Shown here in pieces: positions 17,558 through 26,195 of a stretch of 59,267 bases of DNA (the stretch's first letter is position 1; each line of letters opens with the position of its first letter). The notes below the pieces were generated by a model. That model worked only from the letters and a program-made list of their open reading frames with translations, was not told where the DNA came from and did not search any database. Origin of the DNA: Shewanellaceae bacterium UBA2521 (GTDB lineage: Bacteria; Pseudomonadota; Gammaproteobacteria; Enterobacterales; Shewanellaceae). The stretch covers positions 1-59,267 of the forward strand of contig DDNL01000006.1 in assembly GCA_002341165.1 (NCBI GenBank). Direction: 5' to 3'. The position numbers and the translations under genes were made by a program.

Positions 17558-19321
17558 ATGTCATCTACAGAAGTTACTTTTCACGATTTTGGTTTATCTC
17601 CAGAAGTATTACGTGCACTCGACGATTTAGGGTATGAAACACCAACCCCTATTCAGCAAGCGAGTATCGCACCTCTTACTCAAGACAGAGATATACTAGG
17701 TCAAGCACAAACGGGAACAGGTAAAACAGCAGCATTCGCGCTTCCTTTACTGTCTCGTATCGATTATAAAGCTAAGCATGTACAAATATTAGTTCTTGCA
17801 CCCACTCGTGAGTTGGCAATGCAAGTCTCTGATGCATTCAAAAGCTTTGGCAAATACGTTAAAGATTTTCATGTTCTCCCTATTTATGGTGGTCAGAGCA
17901 TGGGACAGCAGCTCAGTCAGCTGCGTCGTCACCCTCAGGTTGTCGTCGGTACACCAGGACGTGTTATGGATCATATCCGTCGTGGCAGTCTTAAACTCGA
18001 TAACTTACAATCTCTTGTTTTAGACGAAGCTGATGAAATGCTAAAAATGGGTTTCATCGATGATATCGAGTGGATCTTAGAGCACACACCAACAGAGCGT
18101 CAGCTTGCTCTTTTCTCTGCAACCATGCCAGATGCTATACGCCGTGTTGCGAATAAACATCTCAATAACCCAGAACATGTTAAAATTGCAGCTAAAACAA
18201 CAACAGTTGAACGCATTGCGCAGAAATTTATTCAGGTGCCTCAGCATCAGAAGCTTGAAGTACTAAGCCGTATTCTCGAAGTTGAAGAAACAGATGGTAT
18301 CATCATCTTCGCGCGTACACGTCAAGCTACAACCGAACTTGCTGAACAACTCGAAGCCAAAGGCTACAAAGCAGCTGCTTTGCATGGTGATATGAACCAA
18401 GCAGCTCGAGAGCAAACCATTGACGCGCTCAAGCGCGGTAAACTTGATATCGTCATTGCAACAGACGTTGCAGCACGCGGTATTGATGTACCTCGTATTG
18501 AACACGTGATCAACTACGATATTCCTTACGATGCTGAAGCTTACGTTCACCGTATTGGTCGTACCGGCCGTGCAGGCCGTAGTGGTCAAGCTTTCTTGTT
18601 CGTCACACCTCGTGAAACACGCATGTTACGCACTATCGAGAGAACAACCAACTGTCGTATGGAACCTATGAAGATGCCTAGTACGCAGCTTGTAAGTGAT
18701 AAACGCTTAGAAAAGCTTGGTAAAAGCATTCAAAGTACCCTAGAGAAACAATCTCTACAGTTTGTCACCAGCTGTGCGACAAAACTGATTGAGCAGCTCG
18801 ATATTTCTGCTGAACAGCTTGCCGTTGCTTTGTTACAACAAGTTCAGCAAGCACGTCCACTTGAAGTCAAAGACTTACCTATGGGACGCGAAAAGCGTGA
18901 GTATTCTGATCGCAATGATCGCAATGATCGCAATGGTCGCGACCGTGATCGCAATAAGCGTGGTCGTTCGACGCCTGCTCACTTTGGCCAACCTTCACCT
19001 TTGAAAGACGCTCCTGATGTTGTGATGAAGCGCTATCAAATTGATGTAGGTCGTCAGCATCAAGTCAGCGTAGGTAACATCGTCGGCGCTATCGCTAACG
19101 AAGCGAATATTGAAAGCCGTTTTATTGGCCATATCAAGCTTTATGATGAAGTCACTACAGTTGACTTACCAGAAGGTATGCCTAAAGATGTGATGCATAT
19201 TCTATCTAAAGTACGTGTGTGCGGACAAAAACTAAACATTCGTGAAGCCAGCTCAGAAGGCTTTAAGCATGACGCACCACGTCGCCCTCGTCGCGATGGA
19301 CGTAAAGAGCAGCGTAGATAA
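17558..19321 (+). CDS. deaD: DEAD-box RNA helicase DeaD/CsdA
   Basis: 587 residues. Core motifs in order: Q motif (TPTPIQ), I AQTGTGKTAA, II VLDEADEML, III SAT, V and VI around ARGIDVPRIEHVINYD and HRIGRTGRAGR. After about residue 390 come a dimerisation region, a basic Asp/Arg/Asn tract and a DbpA-type RNA-binding domain (IVGAIANEANIESRFIGHIKL). It unwinds RNA in ribosome assembly and cold adaptation. The 200-bp leader upstream may carry regulation, as cold-shock genes often do, but I see no specific element. A strong terminator follows. Confidence 0.93.
   Translation: MSSTEVTFHDFGLSPEVLRALDDLGYETPTPIQQASIAPLTQDRDILGQAQTGTGKTAAFALPLLSRIDYKAKHVQILVLAPTRELAMQVSDAFKSFGKYVKDFHVLPIYGGQSMGQQLSQLRRHPQVVVGTPGRVMDHIRRGSLKLDNLQSLVLDEADEMLKMGFIDDIEWILEHTPTERQLALFSATMPDAIRRVANKHLNNPEHVKIAAKTTTVERIAQKFIQVPQHQKLEVLSRILEVEETDGIIIFARTRQATTELAEQLEAKGYKAAALHGDMNQAAREQTIDALKRGKLDIVIATDVAARGIDVPRIEHVINYDIPYDAEAYVHRIGRTGRAGRSGQAFLFVTPRETRMLRTIERTTNCRMEPMKMPSTQLVSDKRLEKLGKSIQSTLEKQSLQFVTSCATKLIEQLDISAEQLAVALLQQVQQARPLEVKDLPMGREKREYSDRNDRNDRNGRDRDRNKRGRSTPAHFGQPSPLKDAPDVVMKRYQIDVGRQHQVSVGNIVGAIANEANIESRFIGHIKLYDEVTTVDLPEGMPKDVMHILSKVRVCGQKLNIREASSEGFKHDAPRRPRRDGRKEQRR
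18908..18957 (+). repeat. Short tandem GATCGCAAT repeats inside deaD
   Basis: Three adjacent 9-bp units (GATCGCAAT and one variant), plus a further imperfect unit, encode the DRN repeats of the basic linker before the RNA-binding domain. Repeat slippage would change the linker length in steps of three residues without a frameshift. Confidence 0.6.
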
Positions 19322-19352
19322 AAATGACCTGTTGATACCTATCGATGAGAAT

Positions 19353-19379
19353 AAAAAGGGAGCCTACGCTCCCTTTTTT
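19353..19379 (+). terminator. Rho-independent terminator of deaD
   Basis: AAAAAGGGAGC pairs with GCTCCCTTTTT around CTAC and ends in a T run, about 30 bp after the deaD stop. Confidence 0.9.
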
Positions 19380-19571
19380 CTTACTTTTTGCTTATACTCT
19401 TGCATCCTAAACGCCCTACTACTCTTAGTGCTTAGATCAAAAATATGATGTGGAGCCCTCATTCTTTTTTTTAAATTGTGGCTAAAGACTATGATGCCAC
19501 AACCCACACGCATTTTATTTCTCTCAAAGAGATCTTATCCCAAGACATCGATGCACCAAAACAAGTGATAG

Positions 19572-20009
19572 CTACTTCTGGGCGACCTTATCAACCACAG
19601 GGTTGCGCTCAATAGTTGCCATAGCAAAATCTTGAGGGCCAAAATGTTTCACCACCCACACATAAAGACGACGAAGAGGAAAACGCAATGCATGGAGCTG
19701 ATCATAAAATACTTCAATGACCTGACGCTTTGTAAATGGCAAATCATAACGAAATTGACAAAGTACATCATGCACTAAGCTTGCATGATACGTCCAAGGT
19801 CTTCCATAACGCAGAGCGCCATCGGGTGTACCTAGGGTACCTACACCTAAGATATACATCTTGGGTGAACAACCATCCCATGCATAATTTTTATGAATGG
19901 TTAATGTACCTTTTTCAATCGTAAACCACTGATGTTGTAATGAAACCCCTTCAAAGTTTTTATGTTGATAACTCCAATTTTGCTCTAATATATAGCGATA
20001 AACCCGCAT
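19572..20009 (-). CDS. Hypothetical protein, DUF1353-like
   Basis: 145 residues. The segments NYAWDGCSPK, LGTPDG, YHASLVHDVLCQF and the following QVIEVFYDQL helix resemble DUF1353-type proteins, whose conserved Asp/His residues sit in AWDG and HD motifs and which are found in phages and bacteria. The activity is unknown. No signal peptide is seen. It stands alone on the minus strand between the deaD terminator and a 376-bp gene-free stretch. Confidence 0.6.
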   Translation of the reverse strand: MRVYRYILEQNWSYQHKNFEGVSLQHQWFTIEKGTLTIHKNYAWDGCSPKMYILGVGTLGTPDGALRYGRPWTYHASLVHDVLCQFRYDLPFTKRQVIEVFYDQLHALRFPLRRLYVWVVKHFGPQDFAMATIERNPVVDKVAQK

Positions 20010-20385
20010 CTGAATTCCTTAGTCATCCTAGACGAACCTTACACCTGCTGCATAAGACTATAAAATTTTTTTACCTGTTCATGTTGAAAGAAAAAACGCT
20101 TCTGTAAACCTATTCTTTCTTGTGCACTTTATCTTGCGATAAAAGCTTGTTATATAACATACAGAAATAAAAATATTCTCACAATATGATCAAAATTGAA
20201 AGATGAAAAGAAGAAACCATTTGATCAAAAAAAACACAAAAATAAGATTGATGTTTTTCCAAAGAGAAGTCACTGCCTGATTCGATAAGATGATGTCTAA
20301 CAATGCACCACTTAGTACAACATAGAGATAAAAATGCCATACATCTATTTTAAAATAGAGTAAACTAAGCCAAAAAGGAGTTTCG
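20010..20385. other. Gene-free stretch upstream of the HNH nuclease
   Basis: AT-rich sequence with no supported gene; a 25-codon frame at 20203-20280 lacks a ribosome binding site. The main feature is the palindrome at 20344-20359 just ahead of the nuclease gene. Confidence 0.5.
20344..20359 (+). promoter_or_regulatory. Perfect 16-bp palindrome, candidate operator
   Basis: TCTATTTTAAAATAGA is fully self-complementary and ends 26 bp before the ATG of the HNH nuclease gene, where a repressor dimer could block expression. The binding protein is unknown. Confidence 0.4.
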
Positions 20386-21243
20386 ATGTCTCTCGCGGCT
20401 TACCTTCAACGATGGCAAACCCTTAAACCCAACCGCTCAGGTGATCAGGTCAGCCCTCATAAAATGTGTTTACTTTATGCTGTTATCGATCTGATTGAAC
20501 AAGGTCTCATCAAAAACAATCGTATTGTATTCAATGCCGCATTATGTGCAAGATTTACCTACTACTTTGATCAATTGAAAACATCTCGCTGTCGTAATGC
20601 CCCGCATTTACCTTTTTATTACTTACGTTCGTCTGGCTTTTGGCATCTGCACACTTATCCTGATCAAGAACAAGCATGGAGCAATTTAAGTAGCCCAAGC
20701 TCACGTCAACTCATGAAGATTGTAGCCTACGCGTATTTTGATGCGCCATTGTTTGCTTTACTCCAAAGTCAACCACATCGCATGTATTTCAGACAAGCTT
20801 TGAGTGCAAATTTTAATCTCTCTACACAGTCTCATATAGAGCAAACATTTGAAGCGCATCATGTTGTGACTGAAAAAGCAGTCAGCACTTATCAGCGTAT
20901 AGGTCAAGATCAATTTCGCCAACGATTAATAGATTACTGGCAAAAGTGTGCTGTAACGCACTGCTCACAAAAAGAGCTCCTAATCGCGTCACATATCAAG
21001 CCTTGGCGTTATGCAAATGATCAGGAACGCTTAGATACTTTCAATGGTATTTTATTGATGCCACACATAGATAAAGCTTTTGACTTAGGTTATATCTCTT
21101 TTGATACAAAGGGTAAAGTACTCATGTCAAACCAGCTTAAAATGCATCATAGCTTAGGTTTACACCCTCAAATACATATTCCCTTTACCGACCAACATCA
21201 ACATTATTTACACTTTCATAGAAAATACTGTTATCGTGCTTAA
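20386..21243 (+). CDS. HNH endonuclease with sulfur-binding-type N-domain (type IV restriction-like)
   Basis: 285 residues. The N-terminal half (about 1-160) has the pattern SPHK...LYAVIDLIEQG...N.I.F, LPFYYLRSSGFWHL and VAYAYFDAPLFALL, seen in phosphorothioated-DNA-binding restriction enzymes of the SprMcrA/ScoMcrA kind. The C-terminal part is an HNH_2 domain: CAVTHC, ASHIKPW (catalytic His), NGILLMP (Asn) and DKAFDLGYISFD. Such enzymes cut DNA carrying phosphorothioate (Dnd) or related modification. No dnd genes or methylase lie nearby, so it would act alone as a defence nuclease. AAAAAGGAG precedes the ATG by five bases. The HNH assignment is firm; the sulfur-binding role is inferred from sequence pattern. 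Confidence 0.75.
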   Translation: MSLAAYLQRWQTLKPNRSGDQVSPHKMCLLYAVIDLIEQGLIKNNRIVFNAALCARFTYYFDQLKTSRCRNAPHLPFYYLRSSGFWHLHTYPDQEQAWSNLSSPSSRQLMKIVAYAYFDAPLFALLQSQPHRMYFRQALSANFNLSTQSHIEQTFEAHHVVTEKAVSTYQRIGQDQFRQRLIDYWQKCAVTHCSQKELLIASHIKPWRYANDQERLDTFNGILLMPHIDKAFDLGYISFDTKGKVLMSNQLKMHHSLGLHPQIHIPFTDQHQHYLHFHRKYCYRA

Positions 21244-21404
21244 CATCTGTTGTTTTCTGTTTTAAATCTGAAGATAAAGTGATATATCGTTCTTATCTCT
21301 ATTTTTTTATGGTAAGTTAGAGATGTGCAATAAGAGTGAATGTAGGCGATACATCTTACTCAAATTGACATCACTATATTCATATTTGTAAAAAGGAGTT
21401 TGTG

Positions 21405-21785
21405 ATGACTGTATCTATAAACGAAAATAACGCACCTATTGAAGTGCATCAACAAAGCGAAACCACTGAACTTTCTTCAACAGAACAAGACATAAAGCCA
21501 GTGATGAATGTCAAGGTGGGTACCTCGCCTTCACATTTAATCTTCGGAAATCAGGAAGTACACATAAACATGAAACCTATTCGTGATTTAACGCAAAATG
21601 TTGAACATCTCCACACATATACTCAGCAACTTTTCAAAAATCTCCAAGAGCTCTCTGGTCATTTAGTTCAAACGATAAGTAGCTTTGGTGAGCTTGAATT
21701 GGGCAACTTGCAGCTCGATACAACACAGCTTGAAAGCTATCAGCCAAGCTGTCCTCTATCGATAAGCGGGTCAACCAACACATAG
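21405..21785 (+). CDS. Hypothetical protein
   Basis: 126 residues, not recognised. It is acidic and Gln/Ser/Thr-rich at both ends with a central helix-forming stretch (about residues 60-95: RDLTQNVEHLHTYTQQLF and following). No signal peptide or membrane segment is seen. AAAGGAG lies six bases before the ATG at 21405, which is chosen over the GTG at 21402, and a hairpin follows the stop, so it is likely a real single-gene transcript. Confidence 0.55.
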   Translation: MTVSINENNAPIEVHQQSETTELSSTEQDIKPVMNVKVGTSPSHLIFGNQEVHINMKPIRDLTQNVEHLHTYTQQLFKNLQELSGHLVQTISSFGELELGNLQLDTTQLESYQPSCPLSISGSTNT

Positions 21786-21798
21786 AAAACTTCTATAC

Positions 21799-21824
21799 AA
21801 GCGATATCTATAGAGATATCGCTT
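21799..21824 (+). terminator. Hairpin terminator after the hypothetical gene
   Basis: AAGCGATATCT and AGATATCGCTT form an 11-bp perfect stem with a 4-base loop 14 bp after the stop; a short pyrimidine tract follows. Confidence 0.65.
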
Positions 21825-21975
21825 CTTATCTTGCATAGCATGTTGTTCTGCTCATTATGTAAAAAACTCAACTTGGATGAACTCCTTCATTTTTTAGCAG
21901 TCTTACCTTAACAGTGTGATCATACCGAAGGCTCGATGAACATCTAGCTTTGATAATAAAAAGTAGAAATAACCC

Positions 21976-22521
21976 ATGCAATTTTTTAGGATTTATAAAG
22001 TGCCAAAATACTTATATTACGTTTTATCTATGATTTTTGTATTTTTTTCTTTATCGGCTTGTCAAGACACACCCAAAAACATCACAGCAACCGTTATCAA
22101 TCTGTCCAGTAAAAATGTTATTGGTACGATTCATATCAAAGAGACAAAATATGGACTCATTTTTCAACCTTCGATAACTGATCCTCATATCCAACAAGGT
22201 CTGCATGGCTTTCATGTTCATATGGGATCAAGTTGCGCGCAGCAGGGACAAGCAGCCGGCAAGCACTTTAATAAAAATAAAACAATACACGCTGCAAACT
22301 GGTATGAAGAAAGTCATGCCGGAGATCTACCGAATTTATATTTTGACAAAAATGGGCATGCTAACTTACCGGTACTTTCAAATAGGCTGCAACTACAAGA
22401 CATTCAAGGTAAGTCACTGATCATTCATGACCACACAGACAGCTATACAAACCATACTCATGGAAGTGGTGGAGGAAAGCGTATTGCTTGTGCCATCATA
22501 GCTCAAGTTACTTCTATTTAG
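21976..22521 (+). CDS. sodC: Cu/Zn superoxide dismutase, lipoprotein form
   Basis: 181 residues with a signal peptide ending in the lipobox LSAC at about residue 29, so membrane-anchored in the periplasm. Active-site residues are present: HGFHVH (Cu ligands), GKHF (bridging His), a further His in NKTIHAANW, HAGDLPN (Zn His and Asp), IIHDHTDSY (Cu His), the Arg in GGGKRIAC, and two disulfide Cys (SSC, IAC). It turns superoxide into peroxide and oxygen and protects the envelope, for example against host phagocytes. The family segment GGHFDP is altered to GKHFNK but the metal-binding His remains. Confidence 0.92.
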   Translation: MQFFRIYKVPKYLYYVLSMIFVFFSLSACQDTPKNITATVINLSSKNVIGTIHIKETKYGLIFQPSITDPHIQQGLHGFHVHMGSSCAQQGQAAGKHFNKNKTIHAANWYEESHAGDLPNLYFDKNGHANLPVLSNRLQLQDIQGKSLIIHDHTDSYTNHTHGSGGGKRIACAIIAQVTSI

Positions 22522-22762
22522 CTTTAACTTTTATGGATCAATATTTCTCTTCCAGAGATATGGTAGCGATAACATCTAGAGCATAAAACAAGCTATCGCT
22601 TATTGTATAAAAACACTGCTTTTTTGTTTCTAATATGTTAGTTTTCATTTTATTATTGTTACCACATGCAACTATATCTTTCTTGTTACGATTAAAAAAG
22701 ATAAATTGTCTCATCATGGAAAGATGAATCATTACATCAAAAACAAAAGGAGATTGGCTTTA

Positions 22763-23527
22763 ATGTTTGCGATTGATCGTAGCAGCTATCGTGCAACAAG
22801 TAATTATAATTGCAGAATTAGGTTTCTAGTACTCCATTACACATCTGTTGATTTTGTTAACTCTATTAAAAAATTAACAGGAAATTATATAAGTTCTCAT
22901 TATCTCATACCCGATCCAAGTGATCCTTCTTACCAAGCAGAGGGATTTAAAGAAGTCAAAATATTTGAGCTTGTAGATGAGTCTCAACGCGCATGGCATG
23001 CGGGTATCAGCGCTTGGCAAAAAAGAACACATATCAATGACACATCCATTGGTATAGAGCTGGTCAACCAAAGCTCAATGCACCGAAAGAGTCTTCACTT
23101 TCAACCCTTTCATGAAGAACAAATTCAGGCACTTATTCATCTCTGTCATGATATATTGCAAAGGCATCCCGACATTGAGTCTCATCGTGTGATAGCGCAC
23201 AGTGATATTGCTATAGGACGTAAGTTTGATCCTGGGGCACTTTTTCCTTGGAAACTGCTTTATGATGCAGGTATTGGCGCATGGTACGACAAGGAGACCC
23301 AAAGTAGTTACATGAGCAAGTTCAAGAGGGATCCTCCGAGTCAACAAGAATGTTTGCAGCGTTTACAGCGTTATGGCTACACTTCTCCTTCGCAACATCT
23401 TGATATAAAGGCTTATGAACAGCTAGTTATGGCCTTTCAAATGCACTTTAGGCCTCATCTTTATCATGGTCATATGGATACAGAGACAGCGTCGATTCTG
23501 TTTGCCCTCACTGACAAATATTGCTGA
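22763..23527 (+). CDS. amiD: N-acetylmuramoyl-L-alanine amidase, AmiD-like without signal
   Basis: About 254 residues. The Amidase_2 domain shows LVLHYT (Zn His), SSHYLI, AWHAGISAW, IGIELVN (catalytic Glu) and AHSDIAIGRKFDPGALFPW (Zn His, Lys, Zn Asp). A C-terminal peptidoglycan-binding helix bundle ends with MAFQMHFRP, typical of AmiD. E. coli AmiD is an outer membrane lipoprotein; here no signal peptide or lipobox is seen from any start, so the enzyme may be cytosolic and take the AmpD role of cleaving imported anhydro-muropeptides. The ATG at 22763 has AAAGGAG ten bases upstream. Confidence 0.85.
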   Translation: MFAIDRSSYRATSNYNCRIRFLVLHYTSVDFVNSIKKLTGNYISSHYLIPDPSDPSYQAEGFKEVKIFELVDESQRAWHAGISAWQKRTHINDTSIGIELVNQSSMHRKSLHFQPFHEEQIQALIHLCHDILQRHPDIESHRVIAHSDIAIGRKFDPGALFPWKLLYDAGIGAWYDKETQSSYMSKFKRDPPSQQECLQRLQRYGYTSPSQHLDIKAYEQLVMAFQMHFRPHLYHGHMDTETASILFALTDKYC

Positions 23528-23547
23528 TTCAAGCGCCAAGCTCTAGG

Positions 23548-23581
23548 AATACATCTCGTTACAACGTAATGAAGATGTATT
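23548..23581 (+). terminator. Long hairpin after the amidase gene
   Basis: AATACATCT and AGATGTATT form the outer stem and CGTTAC/GTAATG an inner stem, 20 bp past the stop. It probably ends the amidase transcript. Confidence 0.6.
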
Positions 23582-24037
23582 TCAAGATTCTGTGCATATG
23601 GGGTCAAATAAGCAACGGAGTTTAAATCCTTTTAAACTCTCATACCGAGATACCGTGCTTTAAGAAACAAGGCTACATCCAACCTTAATGAAACTGAGTC
23701 AACCCTAAAACATTAGGGCGTAATACACTTTATTTAATCGAGTAAAAACATGCATAGGACCATAATAATGAGGTAATAGTCCATAATAAAATCAATCATA
23801 AAACCTGATTCCCTTCAAAAGAGCGAATAACCTATTCTCCCGTGCAGTCCAGATCCTTTTTGATATAAAGCCAATCCTTGGCTACCTAAAATCCCTCTCT
23901 AATGGGGCACCGTGCGGACTGCTGGTGCTTAGTAACGACTTTATCAAGTCACTATATTTTATGTTACGGAAAGTGGCAGTCATTGGATCATCTATCTACA
24001 CTTATATTTTGCTTAACATATTGAATATAAAAATAAA
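23582..24037. other. Structured gene-free stretch
   Basis: No supported gene. Between about 23858 and 23965 several short complementary segments occur: GCAGTCC with GGACTGC, AGCCAA with TTGGCT, and AGT..GACTT with AAGTC..ACT. A plus-strand frame from about 23807 to 24040 is open for some 75 codons but has no usable start. This might be a small structured RNA or a decayed mobile element; I cannot assign it. Confidence 0.4.
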
Positions 24038-24811
24038 ATGAAAAACAACCCAAGGCATAATGTACCGATAAAGTACTTTAATTCCTCTACGATTGAACTC
24101 TCTGCGCCTTTTTTGTGGCTACAAAAAGGTTGGGAAGACTTATGTAAAATACCTTATTTAAGCTGCTTTATAGGATTATGTTTTAGCTTACTTATACTCA
24201 CAGCAAGCTATATCGTATTTCGATTTGGGGCACTGATGATCCTCCCCTCTTGTATATTTTTAGCTTGGGTAACACCCTTGCTTACCTATTTGCTCTATCA
24301 TATTTCATGGTCGATGACACAAGGTCACACACCTTCTTTGTTTATGTTCTGTATTGTACTCAAACGCTATCTCATTCAATCAACTTGGGTTGCTGTCTTA
24401 CTCAGCATCATTTTACTCTTTTGGATGCGTATAGAAGGTATACTCTATGCTCTCTATCCTGAAAGTACTCCGACATGGCAAAATCTGATGCTCTTTCTGA
24501 CTGTAGGAAGCTTTATTGGTGCGCTTCTTGCCGCAATAACCTTTATGCTGCTGGTTTTTACTCCACAGATACTTATGGAGCACGATGTGGATCTGGTCAC
24601 CGCACTCTATAGCAGTTTAAAGGCGATACAAAAAAATAAGTTGGTGATGTGTCTGTGGGCATGCTTGATAGGTTCAGGTCTTATGCTAGGTTTGGTAACA
24701 CTGGGCTTTGCTTTTATTATACTCATGCCTTTGTACAGCTATGCGAGCTGGCATGCCTATCAAGGCGCTTTAAATATGAATGCCAACACTGAGCAAGGCG
24801 TCTGCGCCTAA
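24038..24811 (+). CDS. DUF2189 membrane protein
   Basis: 257 residues with about six membrane helices. The start (SAPFLWLQKGWEDLCKIPYLS) and the later LMEHDVDLVTALYSSLKAIQKN and PLYSYASWHAYQGA segments fit the DUF2189 family of inner membrane proteins, whose role is unknown. There is no clear ribosome binding site. It is convergent with tyrS and the two share a bidirectional terminator. Confidence 0.8.
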   Translation: MKNNPRHNVPIKYFNSSTIELSAPFLWLQKGWEDLCKIPYLSCFIGLCFSLLILTASYIVFRFGALMILPSCIFLAWVTPLLTYLLYHISWSMTQGHTPSLFMFCIVLKRYLIQSTWVAVLLSIILLFWMRIEGILYALYPESTPTWQNLMLFLTVGSFIGALLAAITFMLLVFTPQILMEHDVDLVTALYSSLKAIQKNKLVMCLWACLIGSGLMLGLVTLGFAFIILMPLYSYASWHAYQGALNMNANTEQGVCA

Positions 24812-24822
24812 AATCAAGGTAT

Positions 24823-24852
24823 AAAAAAGATCTCCACAGTAGAGATCTTTTT
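24823..24852. terminator. Bidirectional terminator between DUF2189 gene and tyrS
   Basis: AAAAAGATCTC and GAGATCTTTTT form an 11-bp stem around a 7-base loop with A/T runs on both sides, between two convergent genes. Confidence 0.9.
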
Positions 24853-24872
24853 CGATGCAACACATCTTATGT

Positions 24873-26069
24873 CTAATGTGTTGTAATACGGGCAAATTTC
24901 CTTTTACCTACTTGATATACAGCCGTGATGTGCTCTTGCACAACATGCTTAGGATCATTGATCTTTTCACCTTCAATTTTAACCGCACCTTGCTTAATCA
25001 TACGCATCGCTTCAGAGGTTGAACTCACCAACTGTACTTCTTTAAGCAACTGTGCCAACCCCATTCCCGTGGCGACTTCAACTGTAAATTCAGGCATTTC
25101 ATCGGGAAGAGCGCCTTTTTGAAATCGTGCAATAAACTGTTGTTCTGCTGCATCTGCGCTAGCTTGGTCATGAAAGCGTGCAATGAGCTCTTTAGCAAGA
25201 CGTATCTTGATATCCCTTGGGTTTGTACCTTGATCTACCTCTTGCTTAAAGCCTTCAATCTCCTCTAAAGAGCAAGCAGAGAGCAATTCATAATATGACC
25301 ACATCAGTTCATCAGAAATAGACATGAGCTTGCCAAACATCTCATCAGGGCTATCATTAACCGCGATATAGTTATTTTGCGATTTAGACATCTTTTTAAC
25401 GCCATCTAGCCCAACCAAAAGAGGCAAAGTAATGATAGACTGAGGCTTTTGCTGCTCTGCTTTTTGTAATTCGCGCCCCATGAGCAGATTAAACTTTTGA
25501 TCTGTACCACCGAGCTCCACATCAGCTTTCAGTGCAACTGAGTCATAGCCTTGTAAGAGAGGATATAAAAACTCATGAATCGCGATAGGAGTGCCCCCAG
25601 CATAACGCTTTTTGAAGTCATCTCGCTCTAGCATACGGGCAACCGTCTGCTGCGCAGCAAGGCGAATCATACCTGTTGCTCCAAGTTTTTCTAACCACTT
25701 AGAATTGAACTGAATCTCAGTTTTTTCAGGATCAAGAATCTTAAACACCTGATCCGTATAGGTTTGCGCATTTTCTATAACTTGCTCACGGGTTAAAGGA
25801 GGACGTGTTGTGTTTTTACCTGAAGGATCTCCGACCATCGCGGTAAAGTCACCAATCAAAAAAATCACTTTATGTCCCAGTTGCTGAAACTGACGTAATT
25901 TGTTTAAAATAACCGTGTGCCCTAGATGAATATCTGGTGCAGTGGGATCAGCTCCGAATTTGATGACCAGTGGACGCTCTTCTTTGAGCTTTTCAAGAAG
26001 TTCTTCTTCAACTAGAATTTCATCAGTACCCCGACGAATTTCTGCAAATATTTTTTGTAAGTCTGTCAT
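24873..26069 (-). CDS. tyrS: Tyrosyl-tRNA synthetase
   Basis: 398 residues. Class I motifs are HIGH-like (HLGHT near residue 48) and KMSKS (KKMSKSQNN near 227). A GTDQKFN segment binds tyrosine and an S4 RNA-binding domain lies at the C-terminus (MIKQGAVKIEGEKI). It charges tRNA-Tyr in translation. It is divergent from mepM, an arrangement shared with pseudomonads. Confidence 0.95.
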   Translation of the reverse strand: MTDLQKIFAEIRRGTDEILVEEELLEKLKEERPLVIKFGADPTAPDIHLGHTVILNKLRQFQQLGHKVIFLIGDFTAMVGDPSGKNTTRPPLTREQVIENAQTYTDQVFKILDPEKTEIQFNSKWLEKLGATGMIRLAAQQTVARMLERDDFKKRYAGGTPIAIHEFLYPLLQGYDSVALKADVELGGTDQKFNLLMGRELQKAEQQKPQSIITLPLLVGLDGVKKMSKSQNNYIAVNDSPDEMFGKLMSISDELMWSYYELLSACSLEEIEGFKQEVDQGTNPRDIKIRLAKELIARFHDQASADAAEQQFIARFQKGALPDEMPEFTVEVATGMGLAQLLKEVQLVSSTSEAMRMIKQGAVKIEGEKINDPKHVVQEHITAVYQVGKRKFARITTH

Positions 26070-26195
26070 ACTGCTGCTTGTTCCTCAAAGGGCTATCACA
26101 CATAAAAATAAAGTATAATTTTACTGATTCACCCAAATAAAATAAAGAGTATTTCAAACGATTATGAAGAATCGACGAATAAAAAGAAACCTATT

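Noticed and set aside
20203..20280. 25-codon frame rich in Lys and Arg upstream of the HNH gene
   Set aside because: No ribosome binding site and no leader or signal; probably chance in A-rich DNA.
22538..22732. 64-codon minus-strand frame between sodC and the amidase gene
   Set aside because: No ribosome binding site or family pattern.
23807..24040. About 75 open codons running into the DUF2189 gene
   Set aside because: It has no usable start codon and no family resemblance.
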